The position numbers and the translations under genes were made by a program. 64,000 nt of DNA, taken from the NCBI GenBank assembly GCA_963971575.1, contig OZ020616.1, forward strand, positions 32,282,306 through 32,346,305, read 5' to 3'. The notes beneath the pieces are model-generated. The model saw only the letters and a list, made by a program, of their open reading frames with translations. It had not been told where the DNA came from and ran no database searches. The stretch is from Liopterus haemorrhoidalis. Lineage: Eukaryota > Arthropoda > Insecta > Coleoptera > Dytiscidae. Below, one piece after another: positions 22,839 through 33,475 of this stretch; position 1 is the first letter of the stretch; each line of letters opens with the position of its first letter.

Positions 22839-23141
22839 TCTAGCGGAGGTTTCCTTTCGCCACTGGTTTTTTAATTGTTCAGATAAGTTGAGTATGTGAG
22901 GAATGGAAAAATAAGTCTTTTTTGTTAAGTTATCTGGATTATTTGCTTGTTTTGAACTACTATGGTATAAAATTCTGTGTATTATACGTTTAGGGAAATT
23001 ATTTTTAATCAAACTATATTCAATATTATTTTTTATTTTGTCATGGAAATCTGTATGACTTAGATTAAGAGTTAATAATACTTAATGCTGTATTAATTTT
23101 TTGTTTTAAAGGGTGTTTGGAATTAAAATGTATATATCTTG
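22839..23141 (-). pseudogene. Penelope linker part between RT and GIY-YIG
   Basis: The - strand reads RYIHFNSKHPLKQKINTAL, then a shift, then FPKRIIHRILYHSS and FSIPHILNLSEQLKNQWRKE. These are the expected blocks between the RT and the nuclease of Penelope proteins. It is bounded on both sides by insertions. Confidence 0.75.
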
Positions 23142-26087
23142 TTACGGCCTATTGTAGCTGACACGCACCGCTTAAAAAACTAACTTGAATACTGACCTAC
23201 AGTACGTACAAAAACTTATTATATTCTCATTAAAGGATACAGTATTGTGTATTTTTGCGATATGAACTGACTAGGGTCCTGACAATCTACTCAGGGGACG
23301 GCAGTTATGATAACGAGCACAACATCTAACATCCGAATGCAAAATATTTTGAAATGTCACTCATTTTTGAGGTTATGTGGTTTTCACACTTCAAATTAAC
23401 CTCTGTTTGACATTTTGGAGTATGAATATTTCATTAGAACCTGGAAATTACAGACGATTAGCATGTATTACGTATAATAAGGAACATACTTACTACTTGT
23501 AAAATATATAATGTTCACATTCGTATTTTGCAAACGCCGATAAAACCGCGGTATAAAGCGCCGATGTTGTATTGTTGGTCACGTGAACAGCCTGTATCAC
23601 GTGCAACTATATTGGTGCCGGAGAAGGGAAGTGGTAGGAAGGGGGCATATATAATGGCATGTGATATGCCATTTTGTCTCTTCAAATGTTGTAATTCAAG
23701 TATAGACGTTCTACTGGGGGTAGAGCCTCAGTAACACGTGCCAAATTTTATTCCACAAGTTTTTGTGAAAGTATTTGAAGAATGTAATACTATGTTACTT
23801 GTGGATTCGCTAGGCGGAAAGGGCACGTGATATATCATGTTTTGGAGGTCCAAAACGCGACTTAGGTCGGATTAATAGGGGTTTCCTTCCTCTGGATTGC
23901 GCTTGAATTGTAATATTTAGCCACTAAAACACCAACGTATGTTTCTTTTATACAGTATTACCCGCTAATCAGTTTGCACAGAGTCAGAGTTCTAATGTAA
24001 GGTATTTCTTTGTATTTTGTAAATAAAGTGGCGACATGTGAGGGCCGGAATTGAGCGATCGTTCTCGAGGAAGCATCCTGCGTTCGAGAAGATATATTGT
24101 CCTCCACATGTAAGGGTTGAAGAGCCGTTTTTGGAGCGACCCGTGGAAGTTGTAGTACGAAAATTATTGTATCGTTTGAGACTTGTTTCTACAGGGTGTT
24201 GCGAGATTTACTGTGTTTCAGCTAAGTATATTTTGGAAATGTTTTGAAATTTTGTAACGGAAGCAATCCTGCTCTATTAACGTATTGGATATCCCGTTTG
24301 GGGATGTTTTTTTTTTGTGGTTCTTAACGTTAACAGTGTAGGGCTGCGTCTGGTACACCCTTATAATTTATGGCCATGATTATTAAGTGTGTGTTGTTAT
24401 TTGAACTGTGTTATTAGCTGAAATACATTGAGGTTTTCCAAGTTGTGTTTATCTTGAGATATTTTTTTGGATTTATTGAGATGGATTTGGATTTATTGAG
24501 TAACGCTTGTTGCATGAACGGTTGGGCTGTGTCGCCACCGTGATTTTAAGGTACAATAATTTTTTTCTATGAGTCGCTCATAGTAAATTTTTGCCGCGTA
24601 ATTGAAATTCAGTCTGTCTGTAAAGTATTTTCCTTGATAACACGAGGTTGTGAACTAGCTCTCCAACACGCAGGTTAACCCCTTACTTTGAATACTCACT
24701 GGCCGAGTATTTGTGTTACTTGCTGTTCACGTTATCAAGGGTCGAGTTTGTATTAATAATTGGGAGGGAAATTAACGTTAGAATCAACCGGGCGGAACCT
24801 CAGCCACAACGCATTGTTTTTTTTTTGTAATTCTGGCTAGTTCTTCACTTTTGTTTGTAAGTAAATTTTTTTTTTTTTCTAATTTTTATTATTTCCGTAG
24901 AATCAAGTGGGTGAGGTGGTCCGTCAACTTTTTTTTTGCTATCTCGTTGGAGATTTTTTTTGTTGGCGTACCACTGGTTTTAAAGGGGCGATAAGGGGGA
25001 TATATAGAGTCAGTCTCTCGACATCGATGGATTCTTGAATCAACGCGGCTTCGGTGCCAATAGACTGATTGGGATTTCACTAGCGTTAAGGCGAGAGAAA
25101 GTAGTAGTAAAAATTTCAATCGGGTTTTGCTAGGCGCTAACCTCCGATTCTAAACTTCTTCTAGACTTTTCCGAACAGTATCACCACATGGGATACTGTT
25201 ACCACTTCAACGTAGATAGCCACTGTGGTATATTTTCCGTGCAGATGTTCACGCAGCCCTAGGGCAGTTGTAACAAAAGTAATCCAATCACATGTTACTG
25301 GGTAGTTATACCACAAAACAGAGTTAATTTAATTTGTCTTGTAAGTTTAAATTGTAATTAATTACCGGTTAAATATTCAGTTGTATCTTTTTTCTTTGGC
25401 CGTTCGTGAGTACTTAACTTTCAGTAATTGTGATTTAGATTAACTATAATTTTTTTTTTTTTTTGTTTGATATTAGATATTTTTGAGTATTAAATTTTGT
25501 CCTACTCTGAACTTAGAAAGGGAATATTTAACTAGTAATTTATCTTGTAGTTATTAAATTGTTTTGGTAAAGTTTAAAATAATTTGAGTCCTAAGTAAAG
25601 TTTGAGTCTTACTTGGATACAGACTGTTGATAAGTCTGATCCATTGTTAAGCATTTTGATTTTTTGGAGTTAAGAATTACATTATGATTGTTCCTATTGA
25701 GCATTTTTCTTTGTGAATAATTTAGTTATTTTTGATTGTTAATAAATTTTGTTATTGAGAACATTGGTGTTTCTATTACGAGAACTCTATTCCTTTCCCC
25801 TGGGGTTTTATTTTTCTTCCAGAATTTAGGGCAATAGAAGCGCCGTATAAAAAATTTAGGCCGCATATAGGTATTGGTAATAACAGGACCATAGTCACAT
25901 CTACCTCTAGACTGGGCTGGCCGCCTTCTACCTTGTCCTGGACAGCTGATAGCCGCTGGAGTCACTTGGTTACGGAATTAATATTTTTCCCCATTTAGGT
26001 TTTTAGTGACCGATCAGAGAGCTGAGCGGACGCTGGCGCATGCCAACTATATAACGCTGGAGTCTGGTCGTAATATACGTTATAATC
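23142..26087. mobile_element. Unknown 2.9 kb insertion in the Penelope RT gene
   Basis: Removing it rejoins the Penelope frame KSDR|YIHFN exactly. The plus-strand ends are TGTTACGGCC and CGTTATA, flanked by ATCT on both sides, suggesting a 4-bp target duplication. The interior is not repeated elsewhere in the window. It shows no transposase, RT or long ATG-started frame, and no direct terminal repeat that I can see. A non-autonomous LTR-type or other element is possible. Confidence 0.5.
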
Positions 26088-27030
26088 TGTCTGATTTACA
26101 TGGTTGTCTGTACCACTCTGGAATTATTTTTCCATTCTGTGTTCTAATGAGTTTGATATCTAGAAATGGTAAAGCGTTATTTTGTTCTATTTCCATAATA
26201 AACTGTATGTGCTGATTAAAGGAGTTGAAAATATTTAAAGTTTCGCTAATTTTATCATTGGGTATAGCTAAGACTAAATCATCAACAAACTTCCTAATAA
26301 AACATAGCTGAAATGGTAATTTTATTATTGTTTTATCTAATAAATTATTTAATACTATTTTAGCTAAAACTGGCGATAACGGATTACCCATGGCTAAGCC
26401 AAATATTTGTCTAAAATATTTGTTACCAAATGAAAAATAACTAGCTTCAAAAAGAAATAACATTGTTTCCAAAAAATCTTCCGTACTTATATTAGTGTAA
26501 GATCTTATTTCTAACCATTTTTCTATAATTATTTCTTTTACTAAATCTATTGGTATATTATTAAACAATGATACCACATCTAATGAAAATATTATATAAT
26601 TATCAGGTAAGTTAGGTAAATTATCAATAATATTTTTAAATCAAAGGAATCTTTAAAATCATAATTTTTGTCATTTTCTGAAAAACTGTTTAAAAGAGGT
26701 ACAATAAATTTAGCTAATTTGTATGATGGAGAATTTATATTGCTGACAATGGGCCTGGCTGGGAAATTATTAATATGAGTTTTAATTAGTCCGTACATTT
26801 TAGGAATAACAGCATTATTGGTAATTAATGAATTATATATTTTTTTTATCTATAGTGTCTTGGTTATATAATTTCTTTACAATTTTATTGTTTCTGTTTT
26901 GAAGTTTTGTTATATCACTATTAATGGGAATGTAATATTTGTCATTATTTAATAATTGAGTCATTATTTCATTATATTCTTCTATATTTATTACTACTGT
27001 TCCATCTGTTACAAGTATAACTAACTTCAA
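26088..27030 (-). pseudogene. Penelope reverse transcriptase part
   Basis: From 27030 the frame reads VILVTDGTVVINIEEYNEIM, then (new frame near 26800) MYGLIKTHINNFPARPIVSN. A further frame reads VSLFNNIPIDLVKEIIIEKW, QIFGLAMGNPLSPVLAKIV, the catalytic FVDDLV, and LPFLDIKL with PEWYRQP. These are Penelope RT motifs in order. Two frame changes and the 2.9 kb insertion at the end make it non-functional. Confidence 0.85.
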
Positions 27031-27349
27031 TTAGAAATTAAGGTACTTCTATTTTAAAAACATCTTTTTAACTTAGTTAACGTGTAACTTAACGATGTCG
27101 CAACCTGTAGAAGATAAGAAAAATATTAGCCGTTAAATTAATAAAAAAATGTAATATGTTTCTAATTTTATTATAATAATTTTAATTCTGAATTTTTATA
27201 AATGTTTTTTGCAAGTAATTGTATCTAATAATGTTTAATTTTATATTTATATTTATTATTAATTTTATATTTATTTTATGCAATTGATTATATAAAACAT
27301 GTACTTATTTCTAGGCTTTGAGAATGGTTCATATAGAACCGAAACTAGG

Positions 27350-27560
27350 GATGGCAAAGAAATATCGATGTTTTTAAAACATCGATATTTTGCAGTAAAA
27401 ACATCGATATTTTTACATCGAGGTATTGTTTCCGATGTTTTTTTAACATCGAGGTCCACATTCTAAATATATCGATGTTTTCAAATTAAGATTTAAAAAT
27501 TTCAAATTACTTTAATGCACGTAATGATTGAGTTTTTGACTTGAGTAGTTATTGCTCTGT
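27350..27560. repeat. Inverted partial copy of the hAT right end
   Basis: 27350-27545 is the reverse complement of 21177-21381, including the ATCGATG-rich subterminal part and the same junction to GTTTCGGT. The hAT end is therefore part of the inverted duplication flanking the Penelope element. Confidence 0.7.
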
Positions 27561-27671
27561 TACTTAAACTGTTGAAAAATATAAAATAATGTTTAATTTT
27601 ATATTTATATTTATTATTATTTTATGCAATTCATTATATCAAACATGTACTTATTTCTAGGCTTTGAGAAT

Positions 27672-27691
27672 GGTTCAAATAGAACCGAAAC
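27672..27691 (+). other. Hammerhead-like stem II and GAAAC at the Penelope end
   Basis: GGTTC/GAACC form a perfect stem followed directly by GAAAC, in a sequence shared with the other Penelope end. The upstream core is CTTTGAGAA rather than CTGATGA, so this is at best a degenerate ribozyme. Confidence 0.4.
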
Positions 27692-27953
27692 TGGTTAGCA
27701 AATAATAAAATCTTTTTAAATATTTGACTAAATTTGCTTTTACTTATCGACCGAAACCCAAGAAAATACCTATATATTTATAATAAAATATGTTTAATCA
27801 AGGAAATTGATATACTGGCATATATCTAACTAGAACAGACAGAAAATGCTCATAATATATACATTACATTCACACTTACCAATATGTCATTTTAAATTAC
27901 ATATCGCAAGTCTTCTTTATATGAATTATACATTACATACTCATAATTTAATA

Positions 27954-28274
27954 ATGTCTTGGCACATACGGGTGGCAGTTTTTTTCTTATACTTATTATG
28001 CAATAGTTTATGTTTTTTCATAAACACTGAAAAAATTAACATTATGTCGTCTAAAATATCTGAAATATCAAATAAATACCATGACAAGAGATATATTCAA
28101 AGTTGTAATATATTTATTTTGGGAGATCATAACGATGCTATTAGTGACATTGTTTTGAAAGATGTTCATATGATGCGTAAAATTAAAACAATTACAGTTA
28201 ATATGATGAATGGATGTCCATCTGGAGTTACAGATGTAGACAAGGACATTAAATTAGGCTTCACTAATATGAAG
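27954..28274 (+). CDS. IR gene A, exon 1 (signal peptide and N-terminal region)
   Basis: The ATG at 27954 starts MSWHIRVAVFFLYLLCNSLC, a signal peptide, followed by SSKISEISNKYHDKRYIQSC. The exon has 107 codons and ends AAG|GTACGG, a good splice donor in phase 0. It aligns along its whole length with the exon 1 copies at 50947 and 62725 and has the same 321-nt length. It starts just after the Penelope element. The next matching 3' exon on this strand is at 41542, which implies a 13 kb intron filled by a mariner, a LINE and MITEs. Divergent IRs are ligand-gated channels of chemosensory neurons; the ligand is unknown. The assignment to the exon at 41542 is by order and phase only. Confidence 0.75.
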
Positions 28275-28547
28275 GTACGGTTTGATTTAATATTTATAAT
28301 TAGTCACGTATTAATTGACTTACAAACTCATAACTCACAAACTATTCAACGAAGGTCAAATCGGCGACGATATTTTAAATTGAAACCTATAAACATAGTA
28401 ATATTAGTTTTATACAGTGAATTTATTCTTTTACGCAACATGTACTATGTCATTACCATGGATATAGTTTTTGACAGCAATATAAATCGTGTTCATTTTC
28501 ATTTGCAACATAGAAAAAACCATATTTACTAGCAAAATCAAAATATT

Positions 28548-29473
28548 TTATTGAAAATACAAATTTAAAAAAAATAATAATAATAATAAATAAATAACTA
28601 ATAAAAACTTTAATAAATGTTCAAAAGTTTCTCCGTTTACTTGCATACAAAATGTTAAGCGATCATAAAAATGATTCAAAGCATTCAGCATATGCTCTTG
28701 AGATATATTTTTGGATGCTGAAACAATTATGTCTTGCAGTTCAGCAACATCCCTAAGTTCTTCATTATATACTTTGGCCTTTAAATATCCCCAATAAAAA
28801 AAATCATTGGGTGCCAAATCCGGAGATCTCGCTGGCCAATTCATTGACCCTCCTCTTCCAATCCATCTTTTTGGAAAAGTTCTATGTAAATATTCTTTAA
28901 CTATTCTAGAATAATGGACTTGTGCGCCATTTGTTGAAACCATACTTGTCCATTAATATTCAGGTTTCGCAACGCAGGTAATATTTGATTTTGCAAAAGG
29001 GCTAGATATTTTGCGGCATTAAGGTTACCGTCAATAAAAAAAGGCCCTATAATATTGGTTCCTATTATCCCTACCCAAACATTTAATTTTTGCGGATTTT
29101 GAGTTCGGGAGGAATGAAACAAATGTAAATTTTCTCGACTCCAGTACCTAAAATTTTGTCTGTGCACTTCACCATTTAGAGTAAATGTTGCTTCGTCAGT
29201 AAATAAAATTCTTTGAAGCATTGTTGGGTCGGAATTAATTTTTTCAAACAATTCAAAACAAAAATCCATACGTACGGGACGCAGCAGTTCTTGATGATTT
29301 TGAAATTTGTATGATCGAAACTTTTCTTTTTTTAAGAAGTTAAAAACAGATCCAGTACTGACACCAACGGTTTGTGCAATTGATCTTAAAGTATTTTGAT
29401 TGTTTTCTTCCACTTGTAATAATATTTCCAACTGCTTCTCTTCTGTAAGCACGTGGGATGTTGTTCTTTTTTT
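28548..29473 (-). pseudogene. Mariner transposase, catalytic half
   Basis: The frame continues after the LINE with HVLTEEKQLEILLQVEENN (second helix-turn-helix), YKFQNHQELL, ILFTDEATF (first Asp), RYWSREN, NVWVGIIGTNIIGPFF and then the second catalytic block. A one-base deletion near 28930, compared with the copy at 19910, changes QHDGA to QQMAH. This shifts the frame and destroys the second catalytic Asp. The third Asp block SPDLAPND follows in the other frame. The last part is FYDRLTFCMQVN. The enzyme would cut and paste DNA at TA sites, but this copy is dead. Confidence 0.88.
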
Positions 29474-29765
29474 TTTTTTTTTATTTTAACAAATTAGGTA
29501 CATCGACTACGGGGTCATTAGTACCTCATGTCGTTAGTTACAATTAATTATATTTATAGTTAAGTAATTATATATATATACATATACATATATATATATA
29601 TATATGTACATACATACACACATATATATATATGTAGGTTAGTAACGAGTGATAATAGTTAATAGGTATAATAATAATAGTTATAATAATAATAATAGAT
29701 ATATACACGTACATGCACATATATACAAGTATAGTAATATGTGAGTGTTTTTCTAAAGCTAGATA

Positions 29766-32700
29766 TTATATTTCTTTTGATAGCCCTGTTTCTGTCAAGA
29801 ATCTATGTATCTTTTCCCTATTTTCCGGGTTGTCTCCCAGGACTTCTGTGAGATCTTTCCCGAGTTTGACTTTAAGTCTGATGGCTTCATACTTCTGGCA
29901 TTCTAGGAGTAGATGGGGAACTGTTTTTGCTACTTGGCATAGGTCGCAGGTTTCTTTGTTTTCTCCTCTAAATAAATAGCTGTGTGTAGCCCTGGTGTGT
30001 CCTATTCTTAATCTGTTTATCAATATTTGTTTCTTTCTTGTCTGTTCTGGTTCCCAGGGCGATAGGTCAGGTTTGATGTGTCTTAATTTATTGTTTTGGA
30101 TGTTTTGCCAGGTGATTTCCCACTTTTTATTTATTTTGCTTTTAATGTCATTTTGAAGATCCCTTATTTGTATTGATGAATTTTGTGTAACAGGTTCATT
30201 AGTGGCTTCTTTGGCTGCAGCGTCTGCCTTCTCATTCCCGGGAATACCTACGTGAGATGGAACCCAGGCAATTGTCGTTTCTATGTGGATTCTTTTTAGG
30301 TCGTGAATTTTTTCTCGGATCTGACAGATTACTTCCGTTTTTGTGTACATATTTTGTAGGCCTTGGACGACACTCAGTGAGTCGGAATAGACTATTACTT
30401 TCTTTTGGTCTGGATTTGTTTCTAGTAACAGATTCAGGCATTTTAGTATGGCGAGTGCTTCTGCGCTGAAGATGCTGCTTGGTGTTGGGATGTTGTACTT
30501 GAGTGTTTCGGTTGGCATGACCACTGCGGCTCCTATCTTGTCTTCAATCTTGGAAGCATCGGTGTAGATTTCCAGATGGTCCTTGTATTGATTTTTTAAT
30601 TGACGAAATTCTTGTTGATGTATAAGTGCGCTAGTATCTTCTTTGACAAAACAGCTTAGTGATGTGTTGAAATTTGGTTGATGGATTAGCCAAGGAGGTG
30701 TAGAATTAACGGGTCTGACGTGAAAATTGTTAGGTATTTGTATGGCAAGGTCGTCGGCTTGTTTTTGGATTAAATTGTGGTAGGGGGTAAGAATTTTAAT
30801 TTTTAGTTGATCATTGTGGATTCTATAAATATGTCGAAAAGTAGGATGTGACGGTTTGCTCGCTATATTTATTAAATATTTCAGGGTGAGCTCGGATCTT
30901 CTTAAGTGTAACGGTTTTTCGCATGATATAATTTGCATGCTTGTTACTGGGCTAGTGCAGAATGATCCAGTAGCTATTCTAATCGCTTTGTGTTGTATTG
31001 TATTTATTGAATTTAATGTATTTGTTTTAGCGCTATTGTATACAGTACACCCATAATCGATTTTTGATCTTATTAACATTCTGTAAATTAACAGTAACAT
31101 TTCAGTATGTGCACCCCAATTGTGACTTGCAAGTGTTTTTAAGATGTTGAGTCTTTTAAAACAATCATGTTTAAGTTCTTCCACATGACTTTTCCATGTA
31201 AGTTTCTTGTCAAAATTTAGGCCTAAAAATTTTATATTATTTACATATGGTATATTGATGTTGGAGATTTTCAGCGTTGGGTGTGAGTGGTGACGGCGTA
31301 GACGACAGAAATGTATGGCTTTTGTTTTGTTTGGTGAAAATTTGAAACCTGTAAATTTAGTCCAGTTTTCTAGTTTGTTAATTGTTGCCTGAAGTTGATC
31401 TTGTATGGTCTGTATATTTTTTCCTTTGCAGTATACTATCAGATCGTCCGCAAATAGTGATATTTTGTTTGGAAAGTTGATGCATGATATAATCTTGTTT
31501 ATTGCGACGAGGAACAGTGTGACGCTGAGTGATGCACCCTGTGGTAAACCGTTTTCTTGTAATTTATAGTTTGATACGCAGTCGTGCGATCTTACCCTAA
31601 ATCGGCGATTTGTTAGGAAATTTTTTATAAAATACATAATATTTCCTCCTAGATCAAATTCTTGCAAATTTTTGAGGATGATATGTCTCCATGTGGTGTC
31701 GTACGCTTTTTCAAGGTCAAAGCATACTGCAACCAAGTGTTGTTTGTTATTGAAGGCGTTTTGTATTTCTGTTCCTAGGATGAATAATTGATCAGAGGTA
31801 CTTCGTCCGTTTCGAAAACCGCATTGTTCGTTGGCCAGCAAAAGTTTATTTTCAAGATACCATGAAAGTCTTTTGTTCACAATTTTTTCCATAATTTTCC
31901 CGATTGTGTTCGACAAGGCAATTGGTCTATAATTATTGGGGTCATTTTGGTTTTTATTTGGTTTTAATATTGGGACTATAATGACTTCGCGCCACGAGTT
32001 CGGGTACAAATTTTTTCTCCAAATAATATTGTAAATGTTTAAGAGTAATTTTTGGGCTTTCTCTGACAGGTTTTTTATTAACTCGAACTGTATATTGTCT
32101 GGTCCGGGGCTTTTGTTATTCTTTAAATCCTTTAAAATAGTTTTTAATTCCTCGAATGTAATCGGCGCATTGAGAGGGTGATCGATGTTGGGTACTATAT
32201 TTATTTCTTCCATTTCCTCTTTTTGCTTGAAGTTCCGAAATTCTTGTGTGTACTGTTCGTTGCTTGAAAGTTTTTCAAAAGTGTCTGCGAAAGTTTCAGT
32301 GATTTCTTGTGGATCGATTATTACCGTGGTGTTGCTCGTTAATGTTGTTGTTCTGTGTACTGTGTTTTTTCCTTTTATTTTATTAATTTTGGTCCATACG
32401 GTTTTTAATGGTGTTTCTGGGGTTATTGAAGAAGTGAATTGTTGCCACGAATGTCTTTTACTTTCTTTTATCACACGCCGTTTTATTGCTCTTTGCTTCT
32501 TTAATTCTATTAGATTTTCTAATGAGTTTTGCTTTTTATATTTATATAATGCTTTTTTGTTATTTTTTATTGCTTCTTTACATTTTTCATTCCACCATGG
32601 GACACATTTATTGTTTCTAGTTGTATTTTTAAAACCCATATTTTTTGTAGCTATTGTTTTTACTTGGTTTGTAAAATTTTCAACAATTATGTCGATGTTG

Positions 32701-33449
32701 TCTTCGTTATGTAAGTCGACGTAAATGTTTTCAGTTTCACTTGTATATAGTGGCCAATTAGCTTTATTTAAATTCCATTTAATGGATTGTTGGGCTGATA
32801 CTTGTTCGCATTTCAGGAGATTGTTTATTACTATAGGAAAGTGATCACTGCCGTAGAGTAGTGGTGTCACTTCCCAATGGAGATTCGCGGTGATTTTCGG
32901 ATCACAGATGGTCAGATCTATTCTTGAGAATGTTCCGTACTGACTGCTAAAATGTGTAGGGCTACCGTCGTTTAGTAATGACACGTTATCTAGGATGTTT
33001 TCTACAATTCTTCCAAGGTGGTTGGTGTATGTACCTTTCCAGAGGGGGTTGTGTGCGTTGAAATCTCCCGTTATAATATACGGGGGTGGAAGGGATTTTA
33101 TTAAATTTTCAAGTTCAGCTGGACGTGGGGTTGAATCTGGTGGCATGTATAGTGTACAGATAGTGCATGGTTCCGGATAGATAACTCTGACAGCGATAGC
33201 TTCCAGATTTGTGTTTAGTTGTATTTCCGAACTGTGATTATTTTGCTTAACAAATATGGCTACTCCGCCATGTGTGTTAATTTGCCTATCTTTGCGGTAG
33301 ATATTGTACCCTCGTAGATTGACCGTGTTAGTCGGTTTTAAGTGGGATTCCTGGATGCATATAAAGTCGGGTTGGTATTTGGAAATTAATATTTGAAGTT
33401 CTGCTAGGTGTTTATAGTATCCATTGAGGTTCCAACATAATGTAGTCAT
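29766..33449 (-). CDS. I-type LINE ORF2: endonuclease, RT, RNase H
   Basis: The frame has 1227 codons and its ATG at 33449 lies 26 bp after ORF1. Residues 1-230 are the apurinic-type endonuclease (WNLNGY, CIQESHLKP, ITGDFNAHNPLW, SDHFPIV). RT spans about residues 480-760, with NNYRPIALSN, CGFRNGRST, CFDLEKAYD, GLPQGASLSV and the catalytic FADDL near residue 660. RNase H lies at about 940-1075, with IYTDASK and WVPSHVGIPGNEKAD. A terminal CxxC...H...C finger (CDLCQVAKTVPHLLLEC) lies near 1170. The EN-RT-RNase H order with one terminal finger places it in the I/R1/LOA assemblage, nearest the I group by eye. It would nick the target and copy its own RNA there. No break is visible. Confidence 0.9.
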   Translation of the reverse strand: MTTLCWNLNGYYKHLAELQILISKYQPDFICIQESHLKPTNTVNLRGYNIYRKDRQINTHGGVAIFVKQNNHSSEIQLNTNLEAIAVRVIYPEPCTICTLYMPPDSTPRPAELENLIKSLPPPYIITGDFNAHNPLWKGTYTNHLGRIVENILDNVSLLNDGSPTHFSSQYGTFSRIDLTICDPKITANLHWEVTPLLYGSDHFPIVINNLLKCEQVSAQQSIKWNLNKANWPLYTSETENIYVDLHNEDNIDIIVENFTNQVKTIATKNMGFKNTTRNNKCVPWWNEKCKEAIKNNKKALYKYKKQNSLENLIELKKQRAIKRRVIKESKRHSWQQFTSSITPETPLKTVWTKINKIKGKNTVHRTTTLTSNTTVIIDPQEITETFADTFEKLSSNEQYTQEFRNFKQKEEMEEINIVPNIDHPLNAPITFEELKTILKDLKNNKSPGPDNIQFELIKNLSEKAQKLLLNIYNIIWRKNLYPNSWREVIIVPILKPNKNQNDPNNYRPIALSNTIGKIMEKIVNKRLSWYLENKLLLANEQCGFRNGRSTSDQLFILGTEIQNAFNNKQHLVAVCFDLEKAYDTTWRHIILKNLQEFDLGGNIMYFIKNFLTNRRFRVRSHDCVSNYKLQENGLPQGASLSVTLFLVAINKIISCINFPNKISLFADDLIVYCKGKNIQTIQDQLQATINKLENWTKFTGFKFSPNKTKAIHFCRLRRHHSHPTLKISNINIPYVNNIKFLGLNFDKKLTWKSHVEELKHDCFKRLNILKTLASHNWGAHTEMLLLIYRMLIRSKIDYGCTVYNSAKTNTLNSINTIQHKAIRIATGSFCTSPVTSMQIISCEKPLHLRRSELTLKYLINIASKPSHPTFRHIYRIHNDQLKIKILTPYHNLIQKQADDLAIQIPNNFHVRPVNSTPPWLIHQPNFNTSLSCFVKEDTSALIHQQEFRQLKNQYKDHLEIYTDASKIEDKIGAAVVMPTETLKYNIPTPSSIFSAEALAILKCLNLLLETNPDQKKVIVYSDSLSVVQGLQNMYTKTEVICQIREKIHDLKRIHIETTIAWVPSHVGIPGNEKADAAAKEATNEPVTQNSSIQIRDLQNDIKSKINKKWEITWQNIQNNKLRHIKPDLSPWEPEQTRKKQILINRLRIGHTRATHSYLFRGENKETCDLCQVAKTVPHLLLECQKYEAIRLKVKLGKDLTEVLGDNPENREKIHRFLTETGLSKEI

Positions 33450-33475
33450 TTTGTAGTTATGTGAAGTTCTGGCGA

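Larger units (their letters stand above)
19560..27760 (-). mobile_element. Penelope-like element with inverted ends, broken by nested insertions
   Basis: The coding parts on the - strand are RT (27030-26087), linker (23141-22839) and GIY-YIG endonuclease (22165-21850). The terminal sequences at 19560-19633 plus 21382-21720 and at 27010-27760 are inverted copies of each other, sharing TTGCTAACCAGTTTCGGTTC and TCTTATCTTCTACAGGTTGC. Penelope elements are known for terminal repeats that may be inverted. The insertions are a hAT (19634-21381), a short element (about 22166-22838) and a 2.9 kb unknown (23142-26087). The protein would copy RNA from a nick made by its own GIY-YIG domain, but this copy is dead. 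Confidence 0.8.

Noticed and set aside
24889..25119. 76-codon - strand frame beginning with a signal-peptide-like run (KFLLLLSLALTLVKSQ)
   Set aside because: It starts at TTG, not ATG, has no further conserved sequence, and lies inside a non-coding insertion in a Penelope element.
27846..28532. A 228-codon frame read as one protein
   Set aside because: Only 27954-28274 matches the other IR exon 1 copies. The part after the GTACGG donor runs into the inverted repeat of the mariner.
32185..32724. 179-codon + strand frame
   Set aside because: It is antisense to the LINE ORF2 and has no domain of its own. The same holds for 33618-34034 and 34614-34934 against ORF1, and for 15794-16276 and 17688-18179 against the CR1-like LINE.
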